Assembly (NCBI RefSeq): GCF_014541205.1
Contig: NZ_CP061280.1
Span: forward strand, 1,690,798 to 1,754,797
Source: Mannheimia bovis
GTDB taxonomy: Bacteria; Pseudomonadota; Gammaproteobacteria; Enterobacterales; Pasteurellaceae
Direction: 5' to 3'
DNA: 64,000 bases
The notes beneath the pieces are model-generated. The model was not told the origin of the DNA. It searched no databases and saw nothing but the letters and a program-made list of their open reading frames with translations. A program made the position numbers and the translations under genes. Positions 39,084 to 48,360 of this stretch are shown piece by piece (the first letter of the stretch is position 1; every line of letters starts with the position of its first letter).

Positions 39084-39998
39084 TTACGATAATTTGCGGA
39101 TTTTCTCTATAAAATAGTTCACCATTTCTCTCGCAATATTGACTTCATTCACTTGCTCAATGCCTTCAAAGCCCGGACTTGCATTGACTTCTAAAATAAC
39201 TATCCCATTGTCTGCCCGCAAAAAATCCACGCCTGCAACATCAAGCCCTATCGCTTTGGTTGCTTTAATTGCTAATGCGATTTCCTCTTTGGTTAATTCA
39301 ATACGTTGAGCAATTCCGCCTTGATGAAGATTGGATCGAAAATCTTTTGCCGAATTATTTCTACTCATTGCAGAAATTACTCTATCACCAATCACAAAAG
39401 CACGAATATCTTGTCCTTTAGCCTCACTGATGAATTGTTGACATAGATAAGGCTCATCAACTTGCCTAAAAGTTGATAATACCGCTTCCGTATTGCTTTT
39501 ATTTTCAAACAGCATTACCCCATTACCTTGCGAGCCATTCAGCACTTTTGCAATAAGTGGAAAAGTGAAATAATTTAATTGAGATTTAACAGACACTAAA
39601 TGCCCGGCGAAGTTGGTATTCGGAACAGGCAAATTATGTTCAGCTAATTTTTGCAACGAACGCCACTTATTTCGGGCTAAAGCGAATGCTTCCGAATGGT
39701 TCAAAACAGGAATACCTTTAGCCTCAAAATGGCGTAACACTGCACAGCCCATTTCCGTACTACTTGTACCAAAACGAGGTAAAATACCATCGTAATCCTT
39801 CAATAAAACAGGTTCAGAGCGATGTTTATCGTAATTTTCTCCTTCTTGGTAAAAAATCTCAAATTTTCCATTATTTAGAGAAAGTAACATTCTGTTAGGA
39901 TCTAAAATATCCAGTTCGATCCCTCTTTCTACACAGGCTTCTTTAATTCGTTTGCAACTATATAAGCGAGGCTCACGACATAGCATTAGCCATCTCAT
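39084..39998 (-). CDS. rimK: RimK-type alpha-L-glutamate ligase
   Basis: ATP-grasp ligase; E. coli RimK adds glutamates to the C-terminus of ribosomal protein S6 and makes poly-glutamate. It has 304 residues. RWLMLCREPRLYSCKRIKEA at the N-terminus, then FPLIAKVLNGSQGNGVMLFE (about 146-165, the nucleotide loop), PYLCQQFISEAKGQDIRAFVIG, DVAGVDFLR and VLEVNASPGFEGIEQV with the metal-binding Glu and Asn. Its ATG overlaps the nfsA stop (ATGA), matching the nfsA-rimK pairing of E. coli. Confidence 0.92.
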   Translation of the reverse strand: MRWLMLCREPRLYSCKRIKEACVERGIELDILDPNRMLLSLNNGKFEIFYQEGENYDKHRSEPVLLKDYDGILPRFGTSSTEMGCAVLRHFEAKGIPVLNHSEAFALARNKWRSLQKLAEHNLPVPNTNFAGHLVSVKSQLNYFTFPLIAKVLNGSQGNGVMLFENKSNTEAVLSTFRQVDEPYLCQQFISEAKGQDIRAFVIGDRVISAMSRNNSAKDFRSNLHQGGIAQRIELTKEEIALAIKATKAIGLDVAGVDFLRADNGIVILEVNASPGFEGIEQVNEVNIAREMVNYFIEKIRKLS

Positions 39999-40720
39999 TT
40001 TTTCAATAATCCTTTCTGATTAAAAAACGGCAGAATATGCGGTCGAACCGGTTTATCTAAAGTTTTATGAATTGCAGCTTGCCATTGCTGAGGTTCGCCG
40101 ATTCTCGCTTGGTAGTAAGCGGTCAAATTTTCGTTATATTTTGCAAATTCTACCTCATCAAAAGGCTGATACTGATTAGTATGACAAATCAAAGTGTTTG
40201 GTAAACGAGGTTTTAAATCAGGATCTTGTGCAGGATAGCCCAAACACATTCCGACTAATGGTACACAGTATTCAGGCAAATTTAATGCTTCGGATACACG
40301 TTTAATATCATTACGCAATGCACCAATATAAACACCACCTAACCCTAAAGACTCTGCTGCTAACAGTACATTTTGAGCAAAAATTCCCGTATCAACCGCT
40401 CCAATAATAGACACTTCCGCCCATTCCAATTGCGATTCCGGCACAAGCTGTTTGTGTTTATTAAAATCAATGCAGAACACCAAAAACTCTGCACAATCAG
40501 CTACATATTGCATACCTGAAACCTCTGTTAAGGTTTCACGAATTTGTTTATCCGTTACACGGATAACGCTTACGCATTGTAAATGGTTAGAGCTTGAATC
40601 CGCTTTCCCCGCATTAATTAAGGTCTGAAATACCTCTTCTGAAATCGGTTGTTCGGTAAATTTACGAATCGAACGATGAGATAAAATCGTTTTAAGTGTC
40701 GCTTTGCTTTGTGTTGTCAT
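39995..40720 (-). CDS. nfsA: Oxygen-insensitive NADPH nitroreductase NfsA
   Basis: FMN flavoprotein that reduces nitroaromatics and quinones by two electrons. It has 241 residues from the ATG at 40720, which has GGTGGGA ahead of it; the GTG at 40735 is less likely. HRSIRKFTEQPI (about 15-26) binds FMN; SSNHLQCVSVIRV, LGLGGVYIGALRND and LVGMCLGYPAQDP are the typical NfsA segments, and the C-terminal RPHILPFFNQKGL is conserved. It starts 15 bases after mtgA stops, so trpR-mtgA-nfsA-rimK probably form one operon. Confidence 0.92.
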   Translation of the reverse strand: MTTQSKATLKTILSHRSIRKFTEQPISEEVFQTLINAGKADSSSNHLQCVSVIRVTDKQIRETLTEVSGMQYVADCAEFLVFCIDFNKHKQLVPESQLEWAEVSIIGAVDTGIFAQNVLLAAESLGLGGVYIGALRNDIKRVSEALNLPEYCVPLVGMCLGYPAQDPDLKPRLPNTLICHTNQYQPFDEVEFAKYNENLTAYYQARIGEPQQWQAAIHKTLDKPVRPHILPFFNQKGLLKK

Positions 40721-40735
40721 ATTTATTCTTCCCAC

Positions 40736-41509
40736 CTAAAGTTTGTCTAAATAATTTTTTCCATCAAGTTGGTTTACTTGACGCATAATCCACGCTTGAC
40801 GTTTTCGCATAGTTGGTCCGGGCTTATCCACTTTAAACACATTCGGATTAGGTAACGAGGCGGCTAATAATGCGGCTTCTTGCAAGCTCAAATTTTTTGC
40901 TGATTTCTTGAAAAAATGTTGAGCAGCTGCTTCAACACCAAAAATCCCGTGCCCAAATTCTGCAATGTTGAGATATACCTCTAAAATACGGGATTTTGTC
41001 CAGATATTCTCAACAAAAATAGTCAGCGGAGCTTCAATGCCCTTTCTTATCCAGCTTTGACCGTGCCATAAAAACAGGTTTTTAACCGTTTGTTGTGAAA
41101 TGGTTGAACCTCCACGCACTTTGCTGGATTTTGCATTCAGTTTTAGGGCAGTTTCAATCGCAGTAAGATCTAAACCAAAATGGCTTTCAAATTTCTGATC
41201 TTCCGAAGCAATCACCGCCATTTGCATCTGCCAAGAAATGTCATCAAGGCTTACCCAATCTTTTTTGATGTTATAGGTTTTTCCTTGCAGTATATTTTCA
41301 ACTTTTTTCTGCACCATATAAGCCGAATACGGTACGGGCAAAACAGAAAAAAGCAAAGTCCCTATCAAGAAAAAACTTCCGAAAAAAGTAAATAAACGGC
41401 TAACCCCAAACCAGAGCCAAGCTGATTTTGATTTAATTTTTCGAGGAATAAAAAAAAGCCCTATTTTCTTCAAAAGAGAGCTTAGAAAACGGTTGTTACG
41501 CTTTGCCAT
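40736..41509 (-). CDS. mtgA: Monofunctional peptidoglycan transglycosylase
   Basis: Polymerises lipid II into glycan strands at the inner membrane (GT51 family, no transpeptidase domain). It has 257 residues. An anchor helix lies at about 35-57, and the catalytic segment AVIASEDQKFESHFGLD (about 93-109) contains the Glu. RGGSTISQQTVKNLFLWHGQSWIRK, ILEVYLNIAEFGHGIFGVEAAA and AALLAASLPNPN complete the fold. Its ATG follows the trpR stop codon with no gap, as in H. influenzae where trpR and mtgA are also neighbours. Confidence 0.94.
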   Translation of the reverse strand: MAKRNNRFLSSLLKKIGLFFIPRKIKSKSAWLWFGVSRLFTFFGSFFLIGTLLFSVLPVPYSAYMVQKKVENILQGKTYNIKKDWVSLDDISWQMQMAVIASEDQKFESHFGLDLTAIETALKLNAKSSKVRGGSTISQQTVKNLFLWHGQSWIRKGIEAPLTIFVENIWTKSRILEVYLNIAEFGHGIFGVEAAAQHFFKKSAKNLSLQEAALLAASLPNPNVFKVDKPGPTMRKRQAWIMRQVNQLDGKNYLDKL

Positions 41510-41818
41510 TTACTTCATACCGTTAAGTTTAGCATTTACCCATTGCAGGAAATTCGGGTCTAGTGTTTTAAGCATATTCGAGCCACGTGTAATGGTTGCT
41601 GCACTGGTATTCAAATTTTGCTGAATTTCACGTTGTGAATCTTCAGCTTTTAATAAAGCCTGCACAATTTGAACTCGCAATCCCAAAGATTCTCTCTCAT
41701 CGGCGGTCAAAAACATCGAGAAAAAGAGCTCCAATCTATCTTCAGCAACGGCTTGTTTAAGCAAAACTAAAAATTGCTCCCACTCTTTTGGATCTCGTTG
41801 ATTATAAAGCGTTTTCAT
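41510..41818 (-). CDS. trpR: Trp operon repressor
   Basis: Tryptophan-dependent DNA-binding repressor, active as a dimer. It has 102 residues. [22 protein letters not shown] and the helix-turn-helix [23 protein letters not shown] (about 66-88) match TrpR; the E. coli equivalent is [21 protein letters not shown]. No trp box is obvious just before this gene, so self-regulation is not evident. A likely target, the promoter before the SDR-trpB-trpA genes, lies 11 kb away in this window. Confidence 0.94.
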   Translation of the reverse strand: [102 protein letters not shown]

Positions 41819-41844
41819 TGATATTCCTTAATATACAAGAATAT

Positions 41845-41920
41845 ACAAGCGGTCGTATTTTACTCGTTACGCTCAAACGCAAGTATTTGTGTAAAAAATT
41901 TACTAAAAAAGACCGCTTGT
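41845..41920 (-). terminator. Widely spaced uptake-signal pair between lolA and trpR
   Basis: ACAAGCGGTC (41845-41854) and GACCGCTTGT (41911-41920) face each other with a 56-base loop. Both neighbours are on the minus strand, so this pair would end lolA transcripts, but the large loop makes it weaker than the other pairs. Confidence 0.5.
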
Positions 41921-41926
41921 ATTACC

Positions 41927-42568
41927 TTATTTTTTCGATTTCTTGCCACCACGTTGATCATCTAACTCAGCCCCTTTCGGTACACTGAATTTGAATAAGT
42001 CATTTGAAACACCGCCTGTGGTAATGTTACGCAACACATAGAGATTGCTCTGTCCATCACGCTCAATGGTGCTGAAACCTTTTAATAAACCGCTTTGGTC
42101 GATACGCACATCAAACTGCTTTAAATTACTTTTTTTCGATTTTGGTTTTAATACGAACGTATCGGCATTTTGAGTTACGTCATATTGATCCCAATGGTTT
42201 TTATCACTGCTGGTTAAAAGCACAAACGGTGTATTGTTCACTGCATCTTGCACTGTATTTACCGTTACTTGTAAAACAAATGGGTCGTAAAACCATAAAT
42301 CTTTACCGTCAGAAACAATTAAATTTTCTTGTGGCGATTTTGTATCCATTCTAAATAAATTCGGGCGTTTTACTTGGAATTTACCCTGCCCTTTTTGGAT
42401 CTCTTTCCCTTTGCTTGAACGGACAGTTTGATCAAAATCCGCACTATATTGGCTAACTTGCTCTAAACGACGTTGCAATTCCGCTACCGATTGTGCATCA
42501 GCAAACACTGTGCCTGTTAAGCCTAATAAAGCTAAACCAAATACTGATTTCTTGAATAATGCTTTCAT
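41927..42568 (-). CDS. lolA: Outer-membrane lipoprotein carrier LolA
   Basis: Periplasmic chaperone that ferries lipoproteins from LolCDE to LolB at the outer membrane. It has 213 residues. A signal peptide (about 1-23, ending VFA) is followed by [25 protein letters not shown] and [40 protein letters not shown] (only the first and last parts need checking). The last segment is the conserved C-terminal strand [15 protein letters not shown] useful neighbour in a window with several lipoproteins. Tight 5' region with a fair ribosome-binding site (GGAAAATAG). Confidence 0.94.
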   Translation of the reverse strand: MKALFKKSVFGLALLGLTGTVFADAQSVAELQRRLEQVSQYSADFDQTVRSSKGKEIQKGQGKFQVKRPNLFRMDTKSPQENLIVSDGKDLWFYDPFVLQVTVNTVQDAVNNTPFVLLTSSDKNHWDQYDVTQNADTFVLKPKSKKSNLKQFDVRIDQSGLLKGFSTIERDGQSNLYVLRNITTGGVSNDLFKFSVPKGAELDDQRGGKKSKK

Positions 42569-42687
42569 CTATTTTCCTTATTTATCAAAAAAGATTTGTT
42601 CTTCTTTGACAATGAAATTTTGAAAAGTTTCATATTAACGAACTACTACAACAATACATTAAAAAGGGATAATTGTATAGCGTTAGA

Positions 42688-45543
42688 TTAATGAGCCTCG
42701 TCCCAATTATCGCCAATGCCAACTTCAGCAATTAATGGCACTTTAAGCGAAATAGCTTTTTCCATTTCTGCTTTGATTAGCTGGCTATAATGCTCGATTT
42801 TATCGGCTTTCACTTCAAACACCAATTCATCGTGTACTTGCATAATCATTTTGATTTCATCATCGCCGTGAATAGCTTTATCAATGCCGATCATCGCAAC
42901 TTTGATAATATCCGCCGCCGTGCCTTGCATTGGTGCATTAATTGCCACTCGTTCTGCCGCTTTACGCAAAATAGCATTGCTTGATTTAATATCAGGTAAA
43001 TATAAACGACGACCGAATAAAGTTTCTACATAGCCTTTTTCTGCGGCAACTTCACGAATATCCGTCATAAACTGCTGTACTGCCGGGTAACGTTGGAAGT
43101 AGAGATCCATATATTTTTGAGCTTCAGCTCGCCCAATCCCCAATTGGTTTGAAAGCCCAAATGACGACATTCCGTAAATCAGCCCGAAATTGATAGCCTT
43201 CGCACTGCGACGTTGTTCGCTAGTAACATCCTCTAATGCCACACCAAAAATTTCTGCTGCCGTTGCTCGGTGAATATCTTTACCCTCAGCAAAGGCTTTA
43301 ATCATTCCTTCGTCATTCGCCAAGTGAGCCATAATGCGTAGCTCAATTTGGGAATAGTCGGCTGCGACAATTTTATAGCCTTCTCTTGCCACAAAAGCTT
43401 GGCGAATACGTCTGCCTTCTTCGTTTCGGATCGGAATGTTCTGTAAATTCGGATCACTTGACGAAAGTCGCCCTGTCGCCGTTACTGCTTGATTGTAAGA
43501 GGTATGTACTCGCCCTGTTTTTGCATTAATCAACTGAGGTAATTTGTCTGTGTAAGTCGATTTCAACTTACTTAAACCACGATGCTCCATTAATAATTTC
43601 GGCACAAGATGACCTTGTTGAGCTAATTCATCTAGCACTTCCTCGTTAGTTGAAGGAGCTCCTTTCGGGGTTTTCTTCAGTACCGGTAAGCCTAATTTAT
43701 CAAACAAAATTTCTTGTAACTGCTTAGTTGAAGCAAGGTTAAACACTTGCCCTGCTTCGGTGTGAACTAGCTGCTCAACTTCACTTAAGCGTTTTTCAAT
43801 TTCTGCCGATTGCGTTAATAATTTCTTCGGGTCAATCAATACGCCATTGCGTTCGACGCGAGAAAGCACGCTAACCAATGGCATTTCGATTTCGTTAAAG
43901 AGTTTTACCAATTCAGGCTCTTGTGATAATTTCTGCCATAGCACTTGGTGCAGTTTCATCGTTACATCGGCATCTTCGGCAGCATATTCCGCTGCTTTGG
44001 CGATCTCAATTTTATCAAAAGTAAGCTGATTTTTGCCTTTACCTGCTAACTCTTCAAACGGAATGGTTTTATGCCCTAAATAACGGTAAGCTAAGTCGTC
44101 CATATTATGACGACCTGTGCTGTTTAGCGTGTAGGATTCGATCATCGTATCAAACTCAACACCTTGTAGCTCAATGCCGTAGTTAGCAAAAATAGTTAAA
44201 TCATATTTAATGTTCTGCCCGATTTTTTTAATGGCACTATTCTCTAAAATCGGCTTGAGTTGGGTTAAACAAGCGGTCAAATTTAGCTGATTTTTTACCA
44301 ATTCGTCTGCGATTTCGGTTTCTGCTTCATCATCGCCAAACATATCCGCTTGTTGTGGCAGGGCTTTTTGCTTATGCCCAAGTGGAATATAGTAAGCCTC
44401 GCCATTTTCAAGGGCAAAGGAAATTCCCACCAAATTGGCTGACATAGAATCTAAACTATCCGTTTCGGTATCCACCGCAATGATATTGGCTGATGTAAGC
44501 TTTTCAATCCAAGCCGCTAATTTTGCTTCCATGTCCACCGTTTCATATTTGCTACGGTCAATAGCAATAGGATCTGCAAAATTTTCCTCATTTTTAACCG
44601 CTTGCGTTGCTTGGTAATTATTCGGCACTTTTTCAGCTGGAGTTTGTGTAACAGGATTCGCATTGTTATTTACTTCATTTAACCAACGCTTAAATTCATA
44701 ATGCTCAAATAATGTAGCAAGCTCTGCACGATTTTGTGCTTGGGTTAAAAGTTGATCGTGGGTAACGTCTAATTCCACATCAGTTTTGATGGTGGCGAGC
44801 AGGTAGGATAAATCCGCATTGGCTTTTTCTGCCTCTAATTTCGGGGCAAAGTTTTTTGCCCCACGAAACGAAAGTGTCGCAATCTGATCTAAATTTTCAT
44901 AAATCTGTTTAAGGGAACCAATCCCTTGTAATAAGGCTAACGCCGTTTTTTCACCCACACCTTTTACACCCGGAATATTATCGGCGGAATCGCCCATTAG
45001 GGCTAAGAAATCGATAATCAACTCGGGCGGAATGCCATATTTTTCGATGACGCCTTCACGGTCAAGCAAAGTGTTGTTCATCGTATTTATCAACATAATG
45101 TGATCGTTCACCAGTTGTGCCATATCTTTATCGCCTGTACTGATTAACACGTCTTTGCCATCTTTGGCAGCTTGCACGGCAAGGGTGCCGATCACATCGT
45201 CCGCTTCTACCCCTTCAATGGAGATCAGCGGAATACCTAAGGCTTTGATAATACGGTGTAATGGCTCAATTTGAGGGCGTAAATCCTCAGGCATTGGTGG
45301 TCTGTGTGATTTATACTGTTCAAATAATTCATCACGGAAGGTTTTGCCCTTCGCATCAAATACTACCGCAATATGGCTTGGGTTTACTTGTGAAATCAAG
45401 CTTTTTAACATATTCAATACACCATACATTGCCCCTGTTGGCTCACCAAAACGGTTACTTAGCGGAGGAAATGCGTGAAATGCTCGATATAAGTAAGAAG
45501 AACCATCCACCAGCACCAGTGGATTTTTTGCGATAGTTGCCAT
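42688..45543 (-). CDS. polA: DNA polymerase I
   Basis: Repair and Okazaki-fragment polymerase with 5'-3' exonuclease, 3'-5' exonuclease and polymerase domains. It has 951 residues from the ATG at 45543 ([22 protein letters not shown]); the frame extends 29 codons upstream without support. The 5' nuclease (about 8-290) has [14 protein letters not shown] and [18 protein letters not shown]. The 3'-5' exonuclease keeps [10 protein letters not shown] (about 368) and the YAAEDADVT motif. Polymerase motifs are [14 protein letters not shown] (A), [16 protein letters not shown] (B) and [11 protein letters not shown] (C). Uptake signals are embedded near 44269 and 44598. Confidence 0.96.
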   Translation of the reverse strand: MATIAKNPLVLVDGSSYLYRAFHAFPPLSNRFGEPTGAMYGVLNMLKSLISQVNPSHIAVVFDAKGKTFRDELFEQYKSHRPPMPEDLRPQIEPLHRIIKALGIPLISIEGVEADDVIGTLAVQAAKDGKDVLISTGDKDMAQLVNDHIMLINTMNNTLLDREGVIEKYGIPPELIIDFLALMGDSADNIPGVKGVGEKTALALLQGIGSLKQIYENLDQIATLSFRGAKNFAPKLEAEKANADLSYLLATIKTDVELDVTHDQLLTQAQNRAELATLFEHYEFKRWLNEVNNNANPVTQTPAEKVPNNYQATQAVKNEENFADPIAIDRSKYETVDMEAKLAAWIEKLTSANIIAVDTETDSLDSMSANLVGISFALENGEAYYIPLGHKQKALPQQADMFGDDEAETEIADELVKNQLNLTACLTQLKPILENSAIKKIGQNIKYDLTIFANYGIELQGVEFDTMIESYTLNSTGRHNMDDLAYRYLGHKTIPFEELAGKGKNQLTFDKIEIAKAAEYAAEDADVTMKLHQVLWQKLSQEPELVKLFNEIEMPLVSVLSRVERNGVLIDPKKLLTQSAEIEKRLSEVEQLVHTEAGQVFNLASTKQLQEILFDKLGLPVLKKTPKGAPSTNEEVLDELAQQGHLVPKLLMEHRGLSKLKSTYTDKLPQLINAKTGRVHTSYNQAVTATGRLSSSDPNLQNIPIRNEEGRRIRQAFVAREGYKIVAADYSQIELRIMAHLANDEGMIKAFAEGKDIHRATAAEIFGVALEDVTSEQRRSAKAINFGLIYGMSSFGLSNQLGIGRAEAQKYMDLYFQRYPAVQQFMTDIREVAAEKGYVETLFGRRLYLPDIKSSNAILRKAAERVAINAPMQGTAADIIKVAMIGIDKAIHGDDEIKMIMQVHDELVFEVKADKIEHYSQLIKAEMEKAISLKVPLIAEVGIGDNWDEAH

Positions 45544-45612
45544 AAAAAATCTCTTGAAAATCAAATAAATATTGGCGTTATTATACAAGAATAGTGAAAG
45601 AAAGGGATAAAA

Positions 45613-45646
45613 AAAGCGTATTTCAGCCATAGCTAAAATACGCTTT
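45613..45646 (-). terminator. Terminator of the YdgA-family gene
   Basis: AAAGCGTATTT pairs with AAATACGCTTT; an inner TAGC/GCTA adds pairing. On the minus strand seven T residues follow. It separates the YdgA-like gene from polA. Confidence 0.85.
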
Positions 45647-45663
45647 CTATCTGATATTTACGA

Positions 45664-47058
45664 TTATTGACCGAACGAGCCGGCTCCCATCATAATCACA
45701 AATAACGCCATTTGAATTTCATCTTCGGTTAATTCACGACCATTTAAGATTAATTTCTCATTCTCAACCGATAATTCAATCTTCACGTTATTTTCATCTA
45801 CTTTTCTTAATCCGTACTGTTCAACGCCTGCATTCAGAAAAGCCGCATCAACTTGTTGTTTGGCAAACCTTTTTGCCTCTTCTTCGCTCAATTTCTCTGT
45901 AACCATTGAGATTTGGCGAATAATATCTTCTGCATATTCACGGTTGATATTTGAAGTAAATTTACTACTTGAAAGAGCTTTTAATACCTCTTGCATATTG
46001 CTCATATTTTGTGGATCAAATTGAGCCATATTCAATAATAAAGCTAAATTAAATTTACCTTTGCTATTTTCAAGTGAGAAGTTATTAATATGGAACTTCA
46101 CCGATTTTGCCAACAACTGCATTAAAAGTTCATCTTCAAATCCTTCAGGACTAGATAATAAAGGCGTAATATCGTTGGTTAATTTAGCATCTAAATCGTA
46201 TGCCATATCCATTTTTAATTTACCCAGTTCAATACCTTCAATGTTGAAAGAAGCCGCCTCTAAATCTCCTGTCGAAATCACACGCTCGCCTTTTAATAGG
46301 TTATCGCCTTTAACCACAATATCTTTAATTTGAGATAATTTGCCATCTTTAGACTTAAACTCAATAGCGTTGATTTTTCCACTTCCTTTGCCGAAAGTTA
46401 AATTAGGGTAACTTTCATTACTTTCAGTTTGAACATCATAAACTATACCTTGAATTTGCAAATCAACTTCTTCTGCTTTTATTTTAAAACTCTCTAGCTC
46501 AACAGTGCTATCAATGCCTTTTAATTTTTGGTCGTAACTATATTGCACTTTGACAGGGGTTGTTTCAATAGTGCCTGTTTCATCGCTATATTTAATTGGC
46601 GAGAAATCAAAATATCCTTTTGTATCTCCAGAATAGCTGATATTAGCCACCCCCGAACCAATTTGTTCACCGACAAATTTTTTAAATATCTCTGGTCCTT
46701 GAAGGCTATTTTCCATACTCATCATCACAGGAGCAAAATTAAACTTCGCTAAACGATTAAGCGGTAGCGGACCGTGATGAAGTTTATCATTACCGATAAA
46801 ATCTAATTTTTTACCATCGCCAAAATCCACTTCTAAACGATATTTCGCATCAGAACTAAAGAAATGGCGATCAATTTGCACATCTTTGAGCTCAATATTT
46901 GCTCCAAACTCGCCACTTAGTTGCTTAAGTTGGTTATTGGCTTGAACGACTAATGCTTGATATTTTTCTTCAACTTGTTTGCCCGTATACCAGCTACCGC
47001 CAACTAGAGATACACCAATTACCGCTACAACTGAAAGAGCAATTTTGCTTAATTTCAT
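45664..47058 (-). CDS. YdgA-family protein (DUF945)
   Basis: Envelope protein of 464 residues and unknown function. The N-terminus has one hydrophobic stretch (about 5-22) followed by GSWYTGKQVEEKYQALVVQAN, the typical DUF945 start, so it is a membrane-anchored periplasmic protein. The rest alternates short beta strands (DFIGNDKLHHGPLPLNRL, about 90, is a family landmark). Related proteins include E. coli YdgA and YihF. It has its own terminator and no operon partner. A role in envelope integrity is only suggested by family context. Confidence 0.82.
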   Translation of the reverse strand: MKLSKIALSVVAVIGVSLVGGSWYTGKQVEEKYQALVVQANNQLKQLSGEFGANIELKDVQIDRHFFSSDAKYRLEVDFGDGKKLDFIGNDKLHHGPLPLNRLAKFNFAPVMMSMENSLQGPEIFKKFVGEQIGSGVANISYSGDTKGYFDFSPIKYSDETGTIETTPVKVQYSYDQKLKGIDSTVELESFKIKAEEVDLQIQGIVYDVQTESNESYPNLTFGKGSGKINAIEFKSKDGKLSQIKDIVVKGDNLLKGERVISTGDLEAASFNIEGIELGKLKMDMAYDLDAKLTNDITPLLSSPEGFEDELLMQLLAKSVKFHINNFSLENSKGKFNLALLLNMAQFDPQNMSNMQEVLKALSSSKFTSNINREYAEDIIRQISMVTEKLSEEEAKRFAKQQVDAAFLNAGVEQYGLRKVDENNVKIELSVENEKLILNGRELTEDEIQMALFVIMMGAGSFGQ

Positions 47059-47218
47059 AATTTTCCTTTATCTGTAAAAAATATTAAAAAAATGATCGCT
47101 TGTTATTTACCGACATATCATTTTGCAAGTTTAGATATATCGTAATTGAGTTTACCATAAATAAAAAATGACTTATATCACTGAACTTAACAAAATAGTG
47201 TAAATTAATAAAACTCGC

Positions 47219-47246
47219 TTGATTATTAAGATAAAAAGCATACAAT
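47219..47246 (+). promoter_or_regulatory. Candidate promoter of the QPA-repeat lipoprotein gene
   Basis: TTGATT (47219-47224), 16 bases, TACAAT (47241-47246), 35 bases before the ATG at 47281. Moderate match to the sigma-70 consensus. Confidence 0.45.
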
Positions 47247-47280
47247 TTAAGTGATTATTTCTAACTTAACGAGGTTCGAT

Positions 47281-48276
47281 ATGAAAAAAACAAATGTTGC
47301 ATTAACCATTTTAATGGCTCTTGGTTTAGTGGCTTGTGGTAGCAGTGGTAGCAATAGCAACACTACTGATAATAAACAGGTATCACCAGTACAACCTGCT
47401 CAACCAGCACAACCTGCTCAACCAGCACAACCTGCTCAACCAGCACAGCCTGCTCAACCAGCACAGCCTGCTCAACCAGCACAACCTGCTCAACCAGCAC
47501 AACCTGCTCAACCAGCACAACCTGCTCAACCAGCACAACCTGTTCAACCAGAACAACCTGCTCAACCGGCTCAACCAGAACAGCCTCCAAAACCAGATGA
47601 TTTATTGCCACAGGAAGAAACTGCCTACACTCAAAACTCTCCTACCGTTGGTGGTATATTTACCATTCCTAAAAATAGTGGGGGCATTGAAACAGGTCAT
47701 TTAAACTCGCCAGATACTGAACTGACAACACTTCTAAACGTTGAAGGTAAACAAATCCCACTTTCAAGACCCGGTTTAAATGGTAATAAGATAAACATTG
47801 AAGATGCAAACAGCACATTAATAGTTCAAAAGGGCACTAATACCTTAATTGCTTTTGTTCAGCAAAATGACTTAGAAAATCGTTATTTGTTTAATGCCAA
47901 TATAAATCAGACAAAAAATATGCCTAAAGAAGGTGCTCTGACTTATAAAGGACACAGTTTCAGCCTGTATGCTAAAAATGATAAAGCAGGTAAACTTGAC
48001 ACTATTGATGATAATGGCTTAGCCGAGTTTACAGCTGACTTTAACCAAAAAACCTTAACTGGTACAATTAAATCATCTTTGGAAAATAGTGGTTTTGAGC
48101 CTGTCGAAATTTCAGGCAACATTACTCAGAACACATTCTCTGGGAGTAAAAACTATGTGAGTGTGCAGGGTGGCTTCTTTGGCGAGAATGCTGGAGAATT
48201 AGCTGGTGACTATATTCGTAAGGGTGATGACCAACAAAATGCTATTGGTGTATTCCGAGCAGAAAAATCTCAATAA
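47281..48276 (+). CDS. Surface lipoprotein with QPA repeat stalk (TbpB-like barrel)
   Basis: Predicted lipoprotein of 331 residues from the ATG at 47281 (CGAGG ahead); an in-frame GTG at 47251 is unlikely. Lipobox LVAC, then GSSGSNSN. Residues 36-103 are a Gln-Pro-Ala stalk (QPAQPA units). The C-terminal about 220 residues look like the barrel of Slam-dependent lipoproteins: GALTYKGHSFSLYAKN, FTADFNQKTLTGTI, ISGNITQNTFSG and the hallmark closing VQGGFFGENAGELAGDYI...AIGVFRAEKS. Same architecture as the lipoprotein at 22489 but little sequence identity. It converges with a sialidase gene; ligand unknown. Confidence 0.76.
   Translation: MKKTNVALTILMALGLVACGSSGSNSNTTDNKQVSPVQPAQPAQPAQPAQPAQPAQPAQPAQPAQPAQPAQPAQPAQPAQPAQPAQPVQPEQPAQPAQPEQPPKPDDLLPQEETAYTQNSPTVGGIFTIPKNSGGIETGHLNSPDTELTTLLNVEGKQIPLSRPGLNGNKINIEDANSTLIVQKGTNTLIAFVQQNDLENRYLFNANINQTKNMPKEGALTYKGHSFSLYAKNDKAGKLDTIDDNGLAEFTADFNQKTLTGTIKSSLENSGFEPVEISGNITQNTFSGSKNYVSVQGGFFGENAGELAGDYIRKGDDQQNAIGVFRAEKSQ
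47392..47589 (+). repeat. Tandem 18-bp Gln-Pro-Ala repeat
   Basis: Unit CAACCTGCTCAACCAGCA (QPAQPA), with eight near-identical copies over 47392-47535 and about three diverging copies after. Two copies differ by a silent CAG. The unit is itself a 9-bp dimer with synonymous differences (CCT/CCA, GCT/GCA). Changes in copy number keep the frame and would alter stalk length. Confidence 0.93.
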
Positions 48277-48292
48277 CAATTAACTTTCTTTC

Positions 48293-48319
48293 AAAGACCG
48301 CTACAAGCGGTCTTTTTAT
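48293..48319. terminator. Terminator between the lipoprotein and sialidase genes
   Basis: AAAGACCGC pairs with GCGGTCTTT, followed by TTTATA on the plus strand. One arm is a full uptake signal (ACAAGCGGT at 48303-48311). It ends the lipoprotein gene and may also serve the converging sialidase. Confidence 0.8.
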
Positions 48320-48360
48320 ATTTACAAGAATTAAATAAATAATAGTCTTTTAGCAAAAAT

